The notes: generated by a model not told the origin, from the sequence alone. A stretch of 44,720 bases of DNA from Rhodospirillaceae bacterium (GCA_018665815.1 JABJBP010000045.1:1-44720), one strand, 5' to 3'; counted from the stretch's first letter, positions 8,761-16,877 are shown. Program-made: numbers and translations.

Positions 8761-9815
8761 GCCGGCACCATGGCGGCGTCAAGATCGGGTGCGGCGTTGA
8801 GCGCCGGCATCACTTCGCGGGCAATCAATTCAAGGGACTCAATCTGTTCATTTGCCGTCAGATCACCGCCGCCGACAATCAGGCTGACACGATCAAGGCC
8901 AGTGGTTTGAAGTTTTGCCAATCGATTGCCGACATGCGCCGAGTCACCGACGCTGGCGAGGCCCATGGTTTCCAGCACTGCGAGGCTCATGACCTTGTCT
9001 AAGATCGGCACCAGCCAGCCCAACTTGCGGTAATGCTCATAACCGGTGACCTGTTTGGCCAGCACACCTTTGGCGACTTCGAATATGCGGCGGTAAGCCC
9101 AGACAATACCGGTCTCGGCGCGAGCCCGTGCCGCATCATGATCAGCGCCGCAGTAGCACGCCATGGTAAACGATGTGAGACCTTCGGGGCGCAGCGTCCG
9201 ATAGCGCTTAAGATCTGCTTCGATCATCGGCCAAGGTTTGAACGGCCCAGTCATGACATCGAGCCCCAATTCGGCGGCAAGATCGAAAGTCTCAGGGCTG
9301 ACGGCCGCGACCCAGCCATCTTTGAGCCGTGCCGAGGGGCGTGGGTTTAAGCTATAGCCGGCGCCGGCGCGCTCAAAGGACCCGGACTCTAAAAGCAATT
9401 GCAGATCGGCGAAATTTTCCAAAAAGATCTCGCGGCTGGATGATGGTTCGGCGCCAAAACCTTCCAGTTCGGTCGTTGTCACGCCGCGTCCAACCCCCCA
9501 CATGATGCGGCCGCCGGACAGGGCGTCGAGCGTCGCCAGGCGCTCGGCAATACGGATCGGGTCGTGGATGGGCAACGGCAACACGCCGAACCCAAGCTTT
9601 AACCGTTCAGTCGCCTGGGCGAGGGCACCGAGAAGAATATCGGGGGCGGAAGCCGCACTGTAATCACCCAAGAAGTGATGCTCGGGCAGCCAAAGTGTGC
9701 CGAAGCCGAGCCGGTCGGCCGCGCGGGCGACGTCGATGAGGTCTTGAAAAAGGCCGTCGGCGCCTTGCGGCCTGCCCGGTGGCGACGCCAGTTCGCAGAA
9801 AAGATCAATTTCCAT
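8757..9815 (-). CDS. Luciferase-like (LLM class) flavin-dependent monooxygenase
   Basis: 352 residues of the bacterial-luciferase TIM-barrel family (F420 or FMN dependent): FGTLWLPEHHFLGDY near residue 43, DPIRIAERLATLDALSGGRIMWGVGRG near 94-120 and VSPETFDLAAELG near 170. It should act on a small carbon or sulfur compound with reduced flavin and oxygen. Some relatives (SsuD, SfnG, DmoA) cleave organosulfur compounds, so an organosulfur substrate would suit this sulfur locus, but the sequence does not prove it. ATG 9815 is chosen because the protein aligns from MEIDLFCELASPP; an ATG at 9851 adds 12 non-conserved residues. First gene of the operon, divergent from soxW. Confidence 0.8.
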   Translation of the reverse strand: MEIDLFCELASPPGRPQGADGLFQDLIDVARAADRLGFGTLWLPEHHFLGDYSAASAPDILLGALAQATERLKLGFGVLPLPIHDPIRIAERLATLDALSGGRIMWGVGRGVTTTELEGFGAEPSSSREIFLENFADLQLLLESGSFERAGAGYSLNPRPSARLKDGWVAAVSPETFDLAAELGLDVMTGPFKPWPMIEADLKRYRTLRPEGLTSFTMACYCGADHDAARARAETGIVWAYRRIFEVAKGVLAKQVTGYEHYRKLGWLVPILDKVMSLAVLETMGLASVGDSAHVGNRLAKLQTTGLDRVSLIVGGGDLTANEQIESLELIAREVMPALNAAPDLDAAMVPA

Positions 9816-9883
9816 GGCGCGGCTCGGCACCTCTCCTGAAGCGTGTCGCATTAGATTGTCGGGTCTATGCCCAACTTCACTTT

Positions 9884-9900
9884 ACATATATTGAATATGT
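9884..9900. promoter_or_regulatory. 17-bp palindrome in the soxW / sHdr-operon divergent promoter region
   Basis: ACATAT (9884-9889), spacer ATTGA, ATATGT (9895-9900): a perfect 6-base inverted repeat between the divergent starts at 9815 and 9990. Size and AT-richness resemble operators of ArsR-family sulfur regulators (SoxR, sHdrR), known to control such loci. The right half, GAATATGTT, recurs exactly upstream of dsrE. No regulator gene lies in the window. Confidence 0.5.
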
Positions 9901-9941
9901 TCTTGGTGTTTGTCCACATCAAACGTATGATGGTAATGGCG

Positions 9942-9953
9942 TTGTGGCCACAA
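9942..9953. promoter_or_regulatory. Perfect 12-bp palindrome upstream of soxW
   Basis: TTGTGGCCACAA is self-complementary over 12 bases and lies 36 bases before the soxW start, between the AT-rich palindrome and the GGGAG ribosome-binding site. It could be a second regulator site or a transcript hairpin. No partner is known. Confidence 0.3.
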
Positions 9954-9989
9954 ATGATGACAATGCCAGGACCGTGCGGGAGATTTTCG

Positions 9990-10622
9990 ATGCGTTATAT
10001 GAAATGGCTTTGTTTCCTGGGTGTGCTGTCGGTATGGCTTGTTGGCGTTGATCCGGCGCTGGCTACCGAGAAGAAGATGTTGCCGGCCGTTGAACCCAAT
10101 GAAGAAGGGTTGTACCACCAGCCTTGGTTTCACGAGTCATTCCTTGATCTCCGCGAAGATGCCGCTGAGGCGGCGGCCGATGGGCGTCAATTGGTGATCT
10201 TGTGGGAACAACGCGGTTGCCCCTATTGCCGCGAGATGCACAACGTCAATCTGCGTATTCCGGAAACCGTCGACTACATCAAGAAACACTTTGTCGTCGT
10301 CTCGCTGAATTTATGGGGCGACCGAGAGGTTACTGATATTGATGGCCAGGTCACCACGGAAAAGAAACTGGCGCGTAAGTACCGGGTGCAGTTCACGCCG
10401 ACCATGCAGTTTTTTCCAAAAAAGATCGCGCAGGCGAACAAGAAACCCGGACATGACGTCGAGGTTTGGCGTTTGATGGGTTATTGGAAGCCGTTCCATT
10501 TCCAGCACACCTTTGTTTATGTCCACGAAAACGGCTTCGACAAACAGCCAAACTTCCAACGTTGGCTGCAGACCCGGGCCCGGGAATACGAAGCCCAGGG
10601 CAAGAAAGTGGAGCTTTGGTAG
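9990..10622 (+). CDS. soxW: SoxW-like periplasmic thioredoxin
   Basis: 210 residues. A Sec signal peptide is clear (MRYMKWLCFLGVLSVWLVG, cleavage after about ALA at residue ~26). The mature protein is a thioredoxin fold with the active site RGCPYC near residue 71-76 and a FTPTMQFF cis-proline region near 133. SoxW proteins work in the periplasm and are thought to keep Sox proteins or SoxYZ-type carriers reduced. ATG 9990 is preferred because CGGGAG precedes it by about 7 bases and the signal peptide starts there; an open frame upstream is not convincing. Convergent with the transporter gene 26 bases downstream. Confidence 0.83.
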   Translation: MRYMKWLCFLGVLSVWLVGVDPALATEKKMLPAVEPNEEGLYHQPWFHESFLDLREDAAEAAADGRQLVILWEQRGCPYCREMHNVNLRIPETVDYIKKHFVVVSLNLWGDREVTDIDGQVTTEKKLARKYRVQFTPTMQFFPKKIAQANKKPGHDVEVWRLMGYWKPFHFQHTFVYVHENGFDKQPNFQRWLQTRAREYEAQGKKVELW

Positions 10623-10647
10623 CTGCTTGGCGGGCTAGTTTCGCCGA

Positions 10648-11748
10648 CTAAGACCGTCCGCAAAGCGCGGTTACGGCGCCGCTGAAACTGCCTTCTTCGA
10701 TATATTTGAGCCCCAGGGTGCCGCCGGCCAGGATCGATGTTAGCGCGATCACCGATCCGACCGCCAGAGTCGACATGCCGGTGATCCCCTGGCCGATGGT
10801 GCAGCCCAGCGACATGACGCCGCCGATACCCATAATCGCGCCACCGAAAATATGGCGGATCATGTCATCCGCGTCGGTGAACGCCTCAATCCGGAACTCG
10901 CCTGATGACTTGGCGGCAAGGAAGGCACCGGAAATGACGCCGCCGACGACGGCAATGCCGAAATTGATGGTCGAGCCGGTAAACGTCATCAAATATTGAA
11001 GGCTTTCGCCGACCGGTGCGACGAAAGAGAACGATGCCAGGGCTGTCGGCTCAAACTCATCAAATCCGATGACGCCGGTCACATACCAGGCTGCCGGCAC
11101 CAGGGCGCCGATAATCACGCCGCCCACGATATCGGTTTTCGAGGCGCGAAATTCCGCGCTTCGAAAACAGAACCACAAGAGGCCGCCAGTGATAACCGCA
11201 ACGGTGCCGATGCGTGCAATCTGTCCCGGTAATCCCAGAACGACAAGGAAATCGGGAATGCCCTGCGCCTTCATGCTCATGGCGGCAAGGTCGACATCCG
11301 TTACCGCCTGAAGTTCGACCCGCGCTAACCCAATGAGACCTCGGAGCGTCATGTAGGCGAAAATGCCGAGCACCACGGCGACAACCAGCGATTTCAAATT
11401 CCCGGCGCCGAGGCGCACCAGCGTTTTGTTACCGCAACCGCCGGTCATCGTCATCCCGAACCCGAACAGCAAGCCGCCGATGATCGCACCGGCCCATCCA
11501 AGATTAGCGCTCAGGTAAATGGAGTCGGAGAGATCAACTGTTTCCGTCAGGTGCAGCAACTGGCTACCAAGAATAGCCACCGTGATCGCCAGCATCCAGG
11601 CCCGAAACCGGTTCCAGTCTTCCATGAAGACGGCGTCGGAGATTGCCCCCATGGTGCAAAAGTTTGTGCGTTGTGCCGTCGCCCCGAAGGCTATGCCCAA
11701 CCCGAAACCCAATATCGAAACCAGTAGCCAGACCGGCATGTCTTCCAT
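10648..11748 (-). CDS. soxT: YeeE/YedE (SoxT-type) sulfur-compound transporter
   Basis: 366-residue inner-membrane protein with about ten hydrophobic segments. The three cysteine sites of the YeeE/TsuA thiosulfate-channel family are visible: QRTNFCTMGA near residue 31, MTGGCGNKTLVRLG near 104 and SLGCTIGQGITG near 330. Members import thiosulfate or related sulfur compounds, and TsuA works together with TusA-like TsuB, so the divergent tusA next door is meaningful. GGGAGA lies about 9 bases before ATG 11748. A direct role in feeding the sHdr pathway is inference from neighbours. Confidence 0.85.
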   Translation of the reverse strand: MEDMPVWLLVSILGFGLGIAFGATAQRTNFCTMGAISDAVFMEDWNRFRAWMLAITVAILGSQLLHLTETVDLSDSIYLSANLGWAGAIIGGLLFGFGMTMTGGCGNKTLVRLGAGNLKSLVVAVVLGIFAYMTLRGLIGLARVELQAVTDVDLAAMSMKAQGIPDFLVVLGLPGQIARIGTVAVITGGLLWFCFRSAEFRASKTDIVGGVIIGALVPAAWYVTGVIGFDEFEPTALASFSFVAPVGESLQYLMTFTGSTINFGIAVVGGVISGAFLAAKSSGEFRIEAFTDADDMIRHIFGGAIMGIGGVMSLGCTIGQGITGMSTLAVGSVIALTSILAGGTLGLKYIEEGSFSGAVTALCGRS

Positions 11749-11787
11749 GGTGACGTCTCCCGAGAGAACTTAGACGTTCTCACTACT

Positions 11788-11796
11788 ATCATATTC
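11788..11796 (-). promoter_or_regulatory. GAATATG-type motif upstream of soxT
   Basis: Read on the minus strand this is GAATATGAT, one base different from the GAATATGTT found upstream of dsrE and of soxW. It lies 40 bases upstream of the transporter start, inside the AT-rich soxT/tusA divergent region (11749-11944). That region also contains a long AT stretch at about 11866-11890 that could hold promoter elements for tusA. Confidence 0.35.
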
Positions 11797-11894
11797 ATTT
11801 TTCATAAACTATCGTTTCGCTTTGAACAAGCGATGGAGAATAGTTATGGGAAAAGGCTTTCTTACACTTTATATTTTTATATATTAACTAAGGG

Positions 11895-11914
11895 AATTCA
11901 CTTCGTCGTGAATT
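11895..11914 (+). promoter_or_regulatory. Inverted repeat just upstream of tusA
   Basis: AATTCAC (11895-11901), six-base spacer, GTGAATT (11908-11914): a perfect 7-base inverted repeat ending 30 bases before the tusA ATG. It could be a regulator site or a small hairpin in the tusA leader. Confidence 0.35.
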
Positions 11915-11944
11915 GGGTACGCAAATTTGGGAGGCGCCGACGCC

Positions 11945-12169
11945 ATGGCAACGCAAACACTTGATACCAAGGGCCTAAATTGTCCCATGCCCATCGTCAA
12001 GGCGAAGAAGGCGATGAAAGGCCTAAACGCGGGAGAGACGCTGGAAGTTTTGGCGACTGACCCCGGCGCGGTGCGTGATTTTGAGGCCTTCGCCCGCGCC
12101 ACCGGCAACCCGCTTCTCGATTCGAAAGAAGAAGACGGCATTTTCGTTTTTGTTCTCGAGAAATCGTAA
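11945..12169 (+). CDS. tusA: TusA-family sulfur carrier protein
   Basis: 74 residues of the TusA/SirA family, with the persulfide-carrying cysteine in LNCPMPIVKAKKAM (Cys at about residue 12) and the typical TDPGAVRDFEAFARATGN strand-helix region. In sulfur oxidisers TusA passes sulfane sulfur between rhodanese or DsrE proteins and the sHdr/LbpA system. ATG 11945 has GGGAGG about 10 bases upstream; an in-frame TTG 18 bases earlier overlaps that site and is rejected. It is divergent from the YeeE-type transporter and convergent with the nucleotidyltransferase 10 bases away. Confidence 0.92.
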   Translation: MATQTLDTKGLNCPMPIVKAKKAMKGLNAGETLEVLATDPGAVRDFEAFARATGNPLLDSKEEDGIFVFVLEKS

Positions 12170-12179
12170 CCGCGGGCAA

Positions 12180-12884
12180 TTAAAATTCGCGGAAGAACTC
12201 TTCCGTTCTGGCGTAGTTTCCAGGTGTTCCAATATCTATAAACGGTCTGTTGGTCTTGCAGGCTTGAACATTGCCTTCAATCAATCTCGGCATGATATCG
12301 CGTTCGAGCGAACTTGAACCGCTTGAGAAATTTTCCAATCCCACGCGCTCAAAGATATACAGCCCGGCATTAATCCAGCCGGGGCCAGTGTCTTCGGTTT
12401 TCTCAGCAAACGCGATGATTCGGTTTTCGTCGAGAGCTAATGTCCCGGATGCGCGGGCATCTTCAACCTGAACTGCCGCCAGCGTGGCGTCCGCTGAATT
12501 GGCGGTATGAAAGGCCACCATTTCCGCCAAATCCAGATCAACGTAACTATCTCCATTGACGACAAGGACGGTCTCGCCTGTTGCCTCTGGAAGGGCATTT
12601 ATCAATGCACCGCCGGTGCCCAAGGGAGATGTCTCAATACTAAACGCAATGGGTAGTTGCATCGGATTCTGATCACAGTAGTTGACGATTTGATCGGCCT
12701 GGTATCCGGCGGCGATGATGACCTTGCGGACGACGGCGCTGTCCGCCAAGTATCGAACCAGATATTTGAGGAACGGCTCATCGTGTATGGGCGCCAGGAC
12801 TTTGGGTGTTTCGCCCAACACCGGCATTATCCGCGACCCGGCACCGCCGGCAAGAATGATCGCATCGACGGGTTCAATCGCCAT
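12180..12884 (-). CDS. hddC: HddC-like sugar-1-phosphate nucleotidyltransferase
   Basis: 234 residues with the nucleotidyltransferase signature AIILAGGAGSRIMP near residue 8, followed by APIHDEPFLKYLVRYL, a substrate strand TSPLGTGGALINALP and the metal/sugar motif VNGDSYVDLDL near 107. Closest in character to D-glycero-D-manno-heptose 1-phosphate nucleotidyltransferases that make GDP-heptose; a GHMP kinase of the partner HddA type is at 21964. The start is ATG 12884, overlapping the RmlC-like gene by 11 bases; the much longer open frame has out-of-family sequence ahead of it. Exact sugar not proven. Confidence 0.75.
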   Translation of the reverse strand: MAIEPVDAIILAGGAGSRIMPVLGETPKVLAPIHDEPFLKYLVRYLADSAVVRKVIIAAGYQADQIVNYCDQNPMQLPIAFSIETSPLGTGGALINALPEATGETVLVVNGDSYVDLDLAEMVAFHTANSADATLAAVQVEDARASGTLALDENRIIAFAEKTEDTGPGWINAGLYIFERVGLENFSSGSSSLERDIMPRLIEGNVQACKTNRPFIDIGTPGNYARTEEFFREF

Positions 12885-13398
12885 CAATATTACCGACGTC
12901 CCGGTCCCGGTCCGAAAGGATGGGGGCGCTGAGCGGCCATTCCATGCCGATGGCCGGGTCGTCCCATCGGATGGTGAACTGGCTGGCCCGGTCGTAGGCA
13001 TTCGATTGCTTATAGTGAAAAATCGCCCGTTCACTGAGCGCCGCATGGCCGTTGCCGAATTTGGCCGGTATGAGCACTTGCAGGCGGTTCTCCTCGGACA
13101 GGGTGAAGGACGTCCATTGGCGATACTGAGGCGAGCTTTCGTCAAAATTGACGACGACCAAATAAAAAGTACCTTCCAGACAAGACACCAGTTTGCAGGT
13201 TCGCATGTCACCGTGAACGCCCCGCAGAACGTTCCCGGCGGAAACCGAGATATCGTCCTCGACGAATTCTTGGTCGATCCCTGCGGCAGCGTAGGTCTCT
13301 TTATTGTACAGCTCGACGTAGGCGCCCCGGTGATCGGAAAACATTGTGGGTGGGGTAATTAGTAGAACGCCCTCAAGAGGTGTGGTCTCGACTTTCAT
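12874..13398 (-). CDS. RmlC-like cupin sugar epimerase
   Basis: 174 residues of the dTDP-4-dehydrorhamnose 3,5-epimerase fold: MFSDHRGAYVELYNKE near residue 19, DDISVSAGNVLRGVHGD (the catalytic-His strand, ~48-64), KLVSCLEGTFYLVVVN and KFGNGHAAL near 111. No RmlA, B or D gene for dTDP-rhamnose is beside it, so it more likely epimerises the GDP- or other NDP-keto sugar made by this cluster. ATG 13398 overlaps the stop of the upstream SDR by 4 bases. The gene belongs to the minus-strand group 12180-14393. Confidence 0.75.
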   Translation of the reverse strand: MKVETTPLEGVLLITPPTMFSDHRGAYVELYNKETYAAAGIDQEFVEDDISVSAGNVLRGVHGDMRTCKLVSCLEGTFYLVVVNFDESSPQYRQWTSFTLSEENRLQVLIPAKFGNGHAALSERAIFHYKQSNAYDRASQFTIRWDDPAIGMEWPLSAPILSDRDRDVGNIDGD

Positions 13399-14393
13399 GG
13401 CGTCGCCTCGGCAAAGAAATCTTTTCGCGCCAAGTAGGCATCGGCGTTTTTTTGAAACCAATCCCACGTCGCCTGCATGCCTGCCTCAAGGTTGGTCTCT
13501 GGATTGTAGCCAAGCCAATCACGAGCTCGCGAAATATCCATGATGCGAACCGGGTAGCCCGCCGGCTTGGTGGTATCGAAAACGTAATCCACGCCGGCGA
13601 TCTTGCTCAAGGTTTCTACCAGTTCGGCGATCGAGCACGCGCCGCCCCCGCCCAAATTCACAAAGCTGCCCCGAGTGCCGTGATGAAGGGCCAGGATAAT
13701 CCCCTCGGCGACATCCGTGCTGAAGGCGAAATCACGGATCGCCGAGCCGTCGCCCCAGACACTGAGCGGCCGTTCACCAGCGGCAATCCGTGCCATCAGC
13801 GACGGAATGACCATCGCCGTCGCCGGATCGAAGTTATCGCCTGGGCCGTAAACGTTGCAGGGCCGGACAATGGCGAAATGATCGTGCCCGAATTGTTCGC
13901 GGTAGGCGGCGATCTGCATTTCCGCCATGCGCTTTGCCCAACCGGGATAGACATCCATCGGTGGCGTCAAAAAATCGTCGTCCTCTTCGCGGAATTCATC
14001 GGCGGCGCCATAAACGCCGATGGTGCTGGTATAGACGACTTTGGCGGCGCCGTTCTCGCGGGCAGCTTCCAAGACGGATGTGTTCATGAGCATTAACGGC
14101 ACGAACGTCGAGGCTGGCTGGGCCTTGGTCACATCAACGGAGCCTTTGATGCCGGCGACGTGGAAAACGAAATCCATGTTCAGAGTGATTTCGCGGCAGA
14201 AATCGAAACTTCTGAGGTCGCCGGAAACTTGTTCGGCGCGGGAATCCGTTGGCAGCTCGTCAAGAGAGACGCTCCGGACCCGGGCGCCGAAATCGCATAA
14301 GCGGCGAACGACCTCACGGCCTATCAAACCAGTACCGCCGGTGACTAGCGCCGTCCGATTTTCAAAGGCGGCGGCAATTTGAGTTCCGATCAT
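13395..14393 (-). CDS. NAD-dependent epimerase/dehydratase (extended SDR), atypical active site
   Basis: 332 residues. The Rossmann motif is intact (TALVTGGTGLIGREV, residue ~17), as are YTSTIGVYG (~120) and RPCNVYGPGDNFDP (~175). The SDR catalytic motif Y-x-x-x-K is not: the sequence reads VYPGWAKRMAE, placing proline four residues before the lysine, with a tyrosine one place too early. Related genes at 15911 and 25351 show the same kind of change. It probably acts on an NDP-sugar in this cluster, possibly as a reductase, epimerase or non-catalytic partner. ATG 14393 is preferred to a TTG two codons upstream. Confidence 0.78.
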   Translation of the reverse strand: MIGTQIAAAFENRTALVTGGTGLIGREVVRRLCDFGARVRSVSLDELPTDSRAEQVSGDLRSFDFCREITLNMDFVFHVAGIKGSVDVTKAQPASTFVPLMLMNTSVLEAARENGAAKVVYTSTIGVYGAADEFREEDDDFLTPPMDVYPGWAKRMAEMQIAAYREQFGHDHFAIVRPCNVYGPGDNFDPATAMVIPSLMARIAAGERPLSVWGDGSAIRDFAFSTDVAEGIILALHHGTRGSFVNLGGGGACSIAELVETLSKIAGVDYVFDTTKPAGYPVRIMDISRARDWLGYNPETNLEAGMQATWDWFQKNADAYLARKDFFAEATP

Positions 14394-14487
14394 CGTCAAG
14401 TTATCTACCGATCATTGAATGCAGGCCGTCATCTTTAAATGTCATTCAGTCAGGTATTGAACGTATCAGCCTGTTGAAACTGTTCGT

Positions 14488-15600
14488 TTAAAAATCGGCT
14501 TGGCGAATTGCCTTAGCCAAATTTTCCGGATCGACCGTATAGTCACCGTCATCGAACTCTTTGTATAGGTATTGAGTGTGCGGGATGCCGAGGTGTCGGT
14601 AAATTTGTGAGTAACCGAGGATCCGCCGGGTCATCCATTCCGCGACTTTCAGTTCCAGGAACCTGGTTCCCGGCTGGGCAAATTGGATGGTTGTGGTTTG
14701 GGAGCCCGTCAATGAGATAAATTGCTTGGTTTCGCGGGCGATCTTGACCTGCTCGCAAATGGAATAATCCGCCGGATCAATGATTTCGTAGCCATAGGAA
14801 CGGACGACTTCAATCACTTCGTCTTCGTTTGACGTCTCGCGCTGCTTAGCACTTTCGCGGGAAAGATAGACTTTTCGGGTTGGTGTCGTGGGGCTGATCT
14901 CATCCGTCTGCCCGCAGGCTTCGGAAATTCGGTTGCGCAGCCATTGCGCGGCCTCGGATGGGAAATGGTAATTATCCGCCTCCGCCGACAGGCCTGCCAG
15001 GATCGACGGCACAAATAGTCGTTCGCAATCAATGATCTGATAATCAGGCAATTGAATGACTTGTTCCTTAGGCATGCCCAGGAGGCCAATGAGTTCATAG
15101 GACGACGCGACCATGCCAGGCCGCGTAATGATCGGCATCTCTTTCATCTCGGAAAACAAATCGGCGTACATGAAGCGCGTGAATTTCGAATTCACATAGT
15201 CGCCGAAGGCGACGGCACTGCCGATGAGCACGGCGGCGTCACCCGAAAAACTATCGTAGGGATAGAACGATTGTTGGGGCGGGTTCTCGGCCATCAGGCT
15301 TGCTGATTTGAAGCCGGTCGCCGTAAGGCAATCGAAAAACAGATGCTCCTCGAAGCCACGGGCGTAGAACATGGTGCCGACGTTGGGAACCGCCATCACC
15401 CGTGCATCGCGCACTTCGCAAATCACGTTGGGCCATCTTTTGTGGATGCCACGGAAATAGGGATGCGTGTGGATGGGGAAACCGTTGGCAGCGCAGAACG
15501 TGACCAGGGGGAGGTCGGAATAATACGGTGAAATTCCTTTTTCCGCTTGCTCGCGTTCAAATCCCAGATGGTGCGGTAGGTGATCTATCTCATCGGACAT
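14488..15600 (-). CDS. GT61-family glycosyltransferase
   Basis: 370 residues. The C-terminal half carries the GT61 (DUF563) pattern: RKVYLSRESAKQRETSNEDEV near residue 245-265, YGYEIIDPADYSICEQVKIARETK near 272-295 and LTGSQTTTIQFAQPGTRFLEL near 298. The first 60 residues contain FCAANGFPIHTHPYFRG, a block also present in the second GT61 protein of this window (19087-20121), so the two are paralogues. It should transfer a sugar onto a cytoplasmic acceptor or lipid-linked glycan. It is separated by 94 bases from the SDR gene downstream. Family call firm, donor unknown. Confidence 0.75.
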   Translation of the reverse strand: MSDEIDHLPHHLGFEREQAEKGISPYYSDLPLVTFCAANGFPIHTHPYFRGIHKRWPNVICEVRDARVMAVPNVGTMFYARGFEEHLFFDCLTATGFKSASLMAENPPQQSFYPYDSFSGDAAVLIGSAVAFGDYVNSKFTRFMYADLFSEMKEMPIITRPGMVASSYELIGLLGMPKEQVIQLPDYQIIDCERLFVPSILAGLSAEADNYHFPSEAAQWLRNRISEACGQTDEISPTTPTRKVYLSRESAKQRETSNEDEVIEVVRSYGYEIIDPADYSICEQVKIARETKQFISLTGSQTTTIQFAQPGTRFLELKVAEWMTRRILGYSQIYRHLGIPHTQYLYKEFDDGDYTVDPENLAKAIRQADF

Positions 15601-15910
15601 TTTTCAAACCTATGATAATCGTGACCATGATGGAGTGCGGACGTCAGTTATCGGAATTGATAACTCGCGCACCGTATCATCCAATCCTTACTGTGGGGTT
15701 ACCCTGCGGATCATTTGCCGCAATTTACGCCAAATCAAGTATAACAACTTTTTGCCGATGGATGAGCGTATCCGAGACGAATTGAGAAACAATCTGCGTG
15801 AATTCGGCCTTTCACACCGCGAGGGTATTCGTGAATTGGTCCGGGCGAGCATTTAAACCCGGTTTGGATTTGGCTTGCTTGCCAGCCGGTTCGTGGCCAT
15901 AGGATTGACG
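15601..15910. other. 310-bp intergenic region between divergent GT61 and SDR genes
   Basis: No convincing conserved gene. A 32-codon open frame (ATG 15758 to stop 15856, MDERIRDELRNNL...) fills its centre; it is charged and helix-like but has no recognisable family and no clear ribosome-binding site. TATAAC at about 15736 could be a -10 box for plus-strand transcription toward it and the SDR gene at 15911. Promoters for both flanking genes should lie here. Confidence 0.4.
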
Positions 15911-16873
15911 ATGTTTGAAAATCAACGCGTATTGGTGACGGGGGGCGCCGGATTTATCGGTTCGAACCTCGCCCGACAATTATCGGAGGCAGGCGCGCGA
16001 GTCCGCACAACCCTTCATATCCGAAATTCGAATGATCCAATCGCCGAAGCGGAATACGTCAGCGCGGACTTGCAGGCGTTGGATGCCTGCCGCGAAGTGG
16101 TCAAGGACATGGATTATGTCTTCATGTGTGCTGCCAATACCCAAGGTGCGGCGGTCATGACCGGAACACCCATGGCCCATGTGACGCCGAACGTTGTGAT
16201 GAATACATATATGCTTGAGGCTTGCCATCAGGCGGGGGTCAAAAAATTTGCTTTTCTGAGCAGCGGGGCAGCCTACCCAGACACCGGCGCCAGGCCGGTC
16301 AGCGAACCGGAAATGTTTTCCGGTGAACCGGCTGATGTTTATTTTCCCGTCGCATGGATGAAGCGCTACGGGGAAATTCTTTGCCGGACCTACGCCGAAC
16401 ACATCGACCCGCCGATGCCTTGCGTCGTCGTCAGGCCGTCAAATGTTTATGGGCCGGGCGATAAGTTTGATCCGAATACGTCGCACGTGACCGCATCGTT
16501 GATCCGCCGCGTCGCTGAACGCGAAACGCCGATGGAGATTTGGGGTACGGGCAATGATATTCGCGACCTGATTTACATTGACGATTTCATTGACGGCCTG
16601 CTTGCTGCATTCGCGCGGCCCGAAGCCTATCTTGAAGTCAACATTTGTGCCGGTACCGGTGTTTCGGTGAAGCAAATTCTGCAAACGGCGCTGGACGTTG
16701 ACGGTTTTAGCAATGCCGAAATTCGCTTCGACTCAACGAAGCCGAGCACCGCGCCCGTGCGTCTGTTCGATGGCTCGCTTGCAAAAGAATTGCTGGAGTT
16801 CGAACCAAAGATTGAATTATCTGAAGGCTTGCGGCGAACCATTGAATGGCATCGCGCACACATCCAAGTTTAG
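15911..16873 (+). CDS. NAD-dependent epimerase/dehydratase (extended SDR), catalytic Tyr replaced
   Basis: 320 residues. Rossmann motif VLVTGGAGFIGSNLA near residue 7; FLSSGAAYPDTG near 115; VRPSNVYGPGDKFDP near 175; IWGTGNDIRDLIYIDDF near 215. At the catalytic site the sequence is DVYFPVAWMKRYGE, so the position four before the lysine is valine rather than tyrosine. It is a clear paralogue of the genes at 13395 and 25351 (shared NVYGPGD-FDP and GNDIRD/GSAIRD blocks). ATG 15911 has AGGA a few bases upstream. Convergent with the E1-beta gene, only 4 bases apart. Substrate unknown. Confidence 0.78.
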   Translation: MFENQRVLVTGGAGFIGSNLARQLSEAGARVRTTLHIRNSNDPIAEAEYVSADLQALDACREVVKDMDYVFMCAANTQGAAVMTGTPMAHVTPNVVMNTYMLEACHQAGVKKFAFLSSGAAYPDTGARPVSEPEMFSGEPADVYFPVAWMKRYGEILCRTYAEHIDPPMPCVVVRPSNVYGPGDKFDPNTSHVTASLIRRVAERETPMEIWGTGNDIRDLIYIDDFIDGLLAAFARPEAYLEVNICAGTGVSVKQILQTALDVDGFSNAEIRFDSTKPSTAPVRLFDGSLAKELLEFEPKIELSEGLRRTIEWHRAHIQV

Positions 16874-16877
16874 GCCC

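Noticed and set aside
9867-9989. Upstream extension of the SoxW-like frame
   Set aside because: It would cross both palindromes of the divergent promoter region; ATG 9990 has a good ribosome-binding site and starts a normal signal peptide.
12170-12192. Hairpin CCGCG / CGCGG between tusA and the nucleotidyltransferase
   Set aside because: Only five paired bases with a 13-base loop; too weak to call a terminator.
12884-13211. Long N-terminal extension of the nucleotidyltransferase open frame
   Set aside because: The extra ~109 residues are out-of-frame reading of the RmlC-like gene and have no family character; conserved AIILAGGAGSR sequence begins just after ATG 12884.
15758-15856. Small 32-codon open frame in the GT61/SDR gap
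   Set aside because: No recognisable family, no ribosome-binding site; kept only as a note in the intergenic entry.
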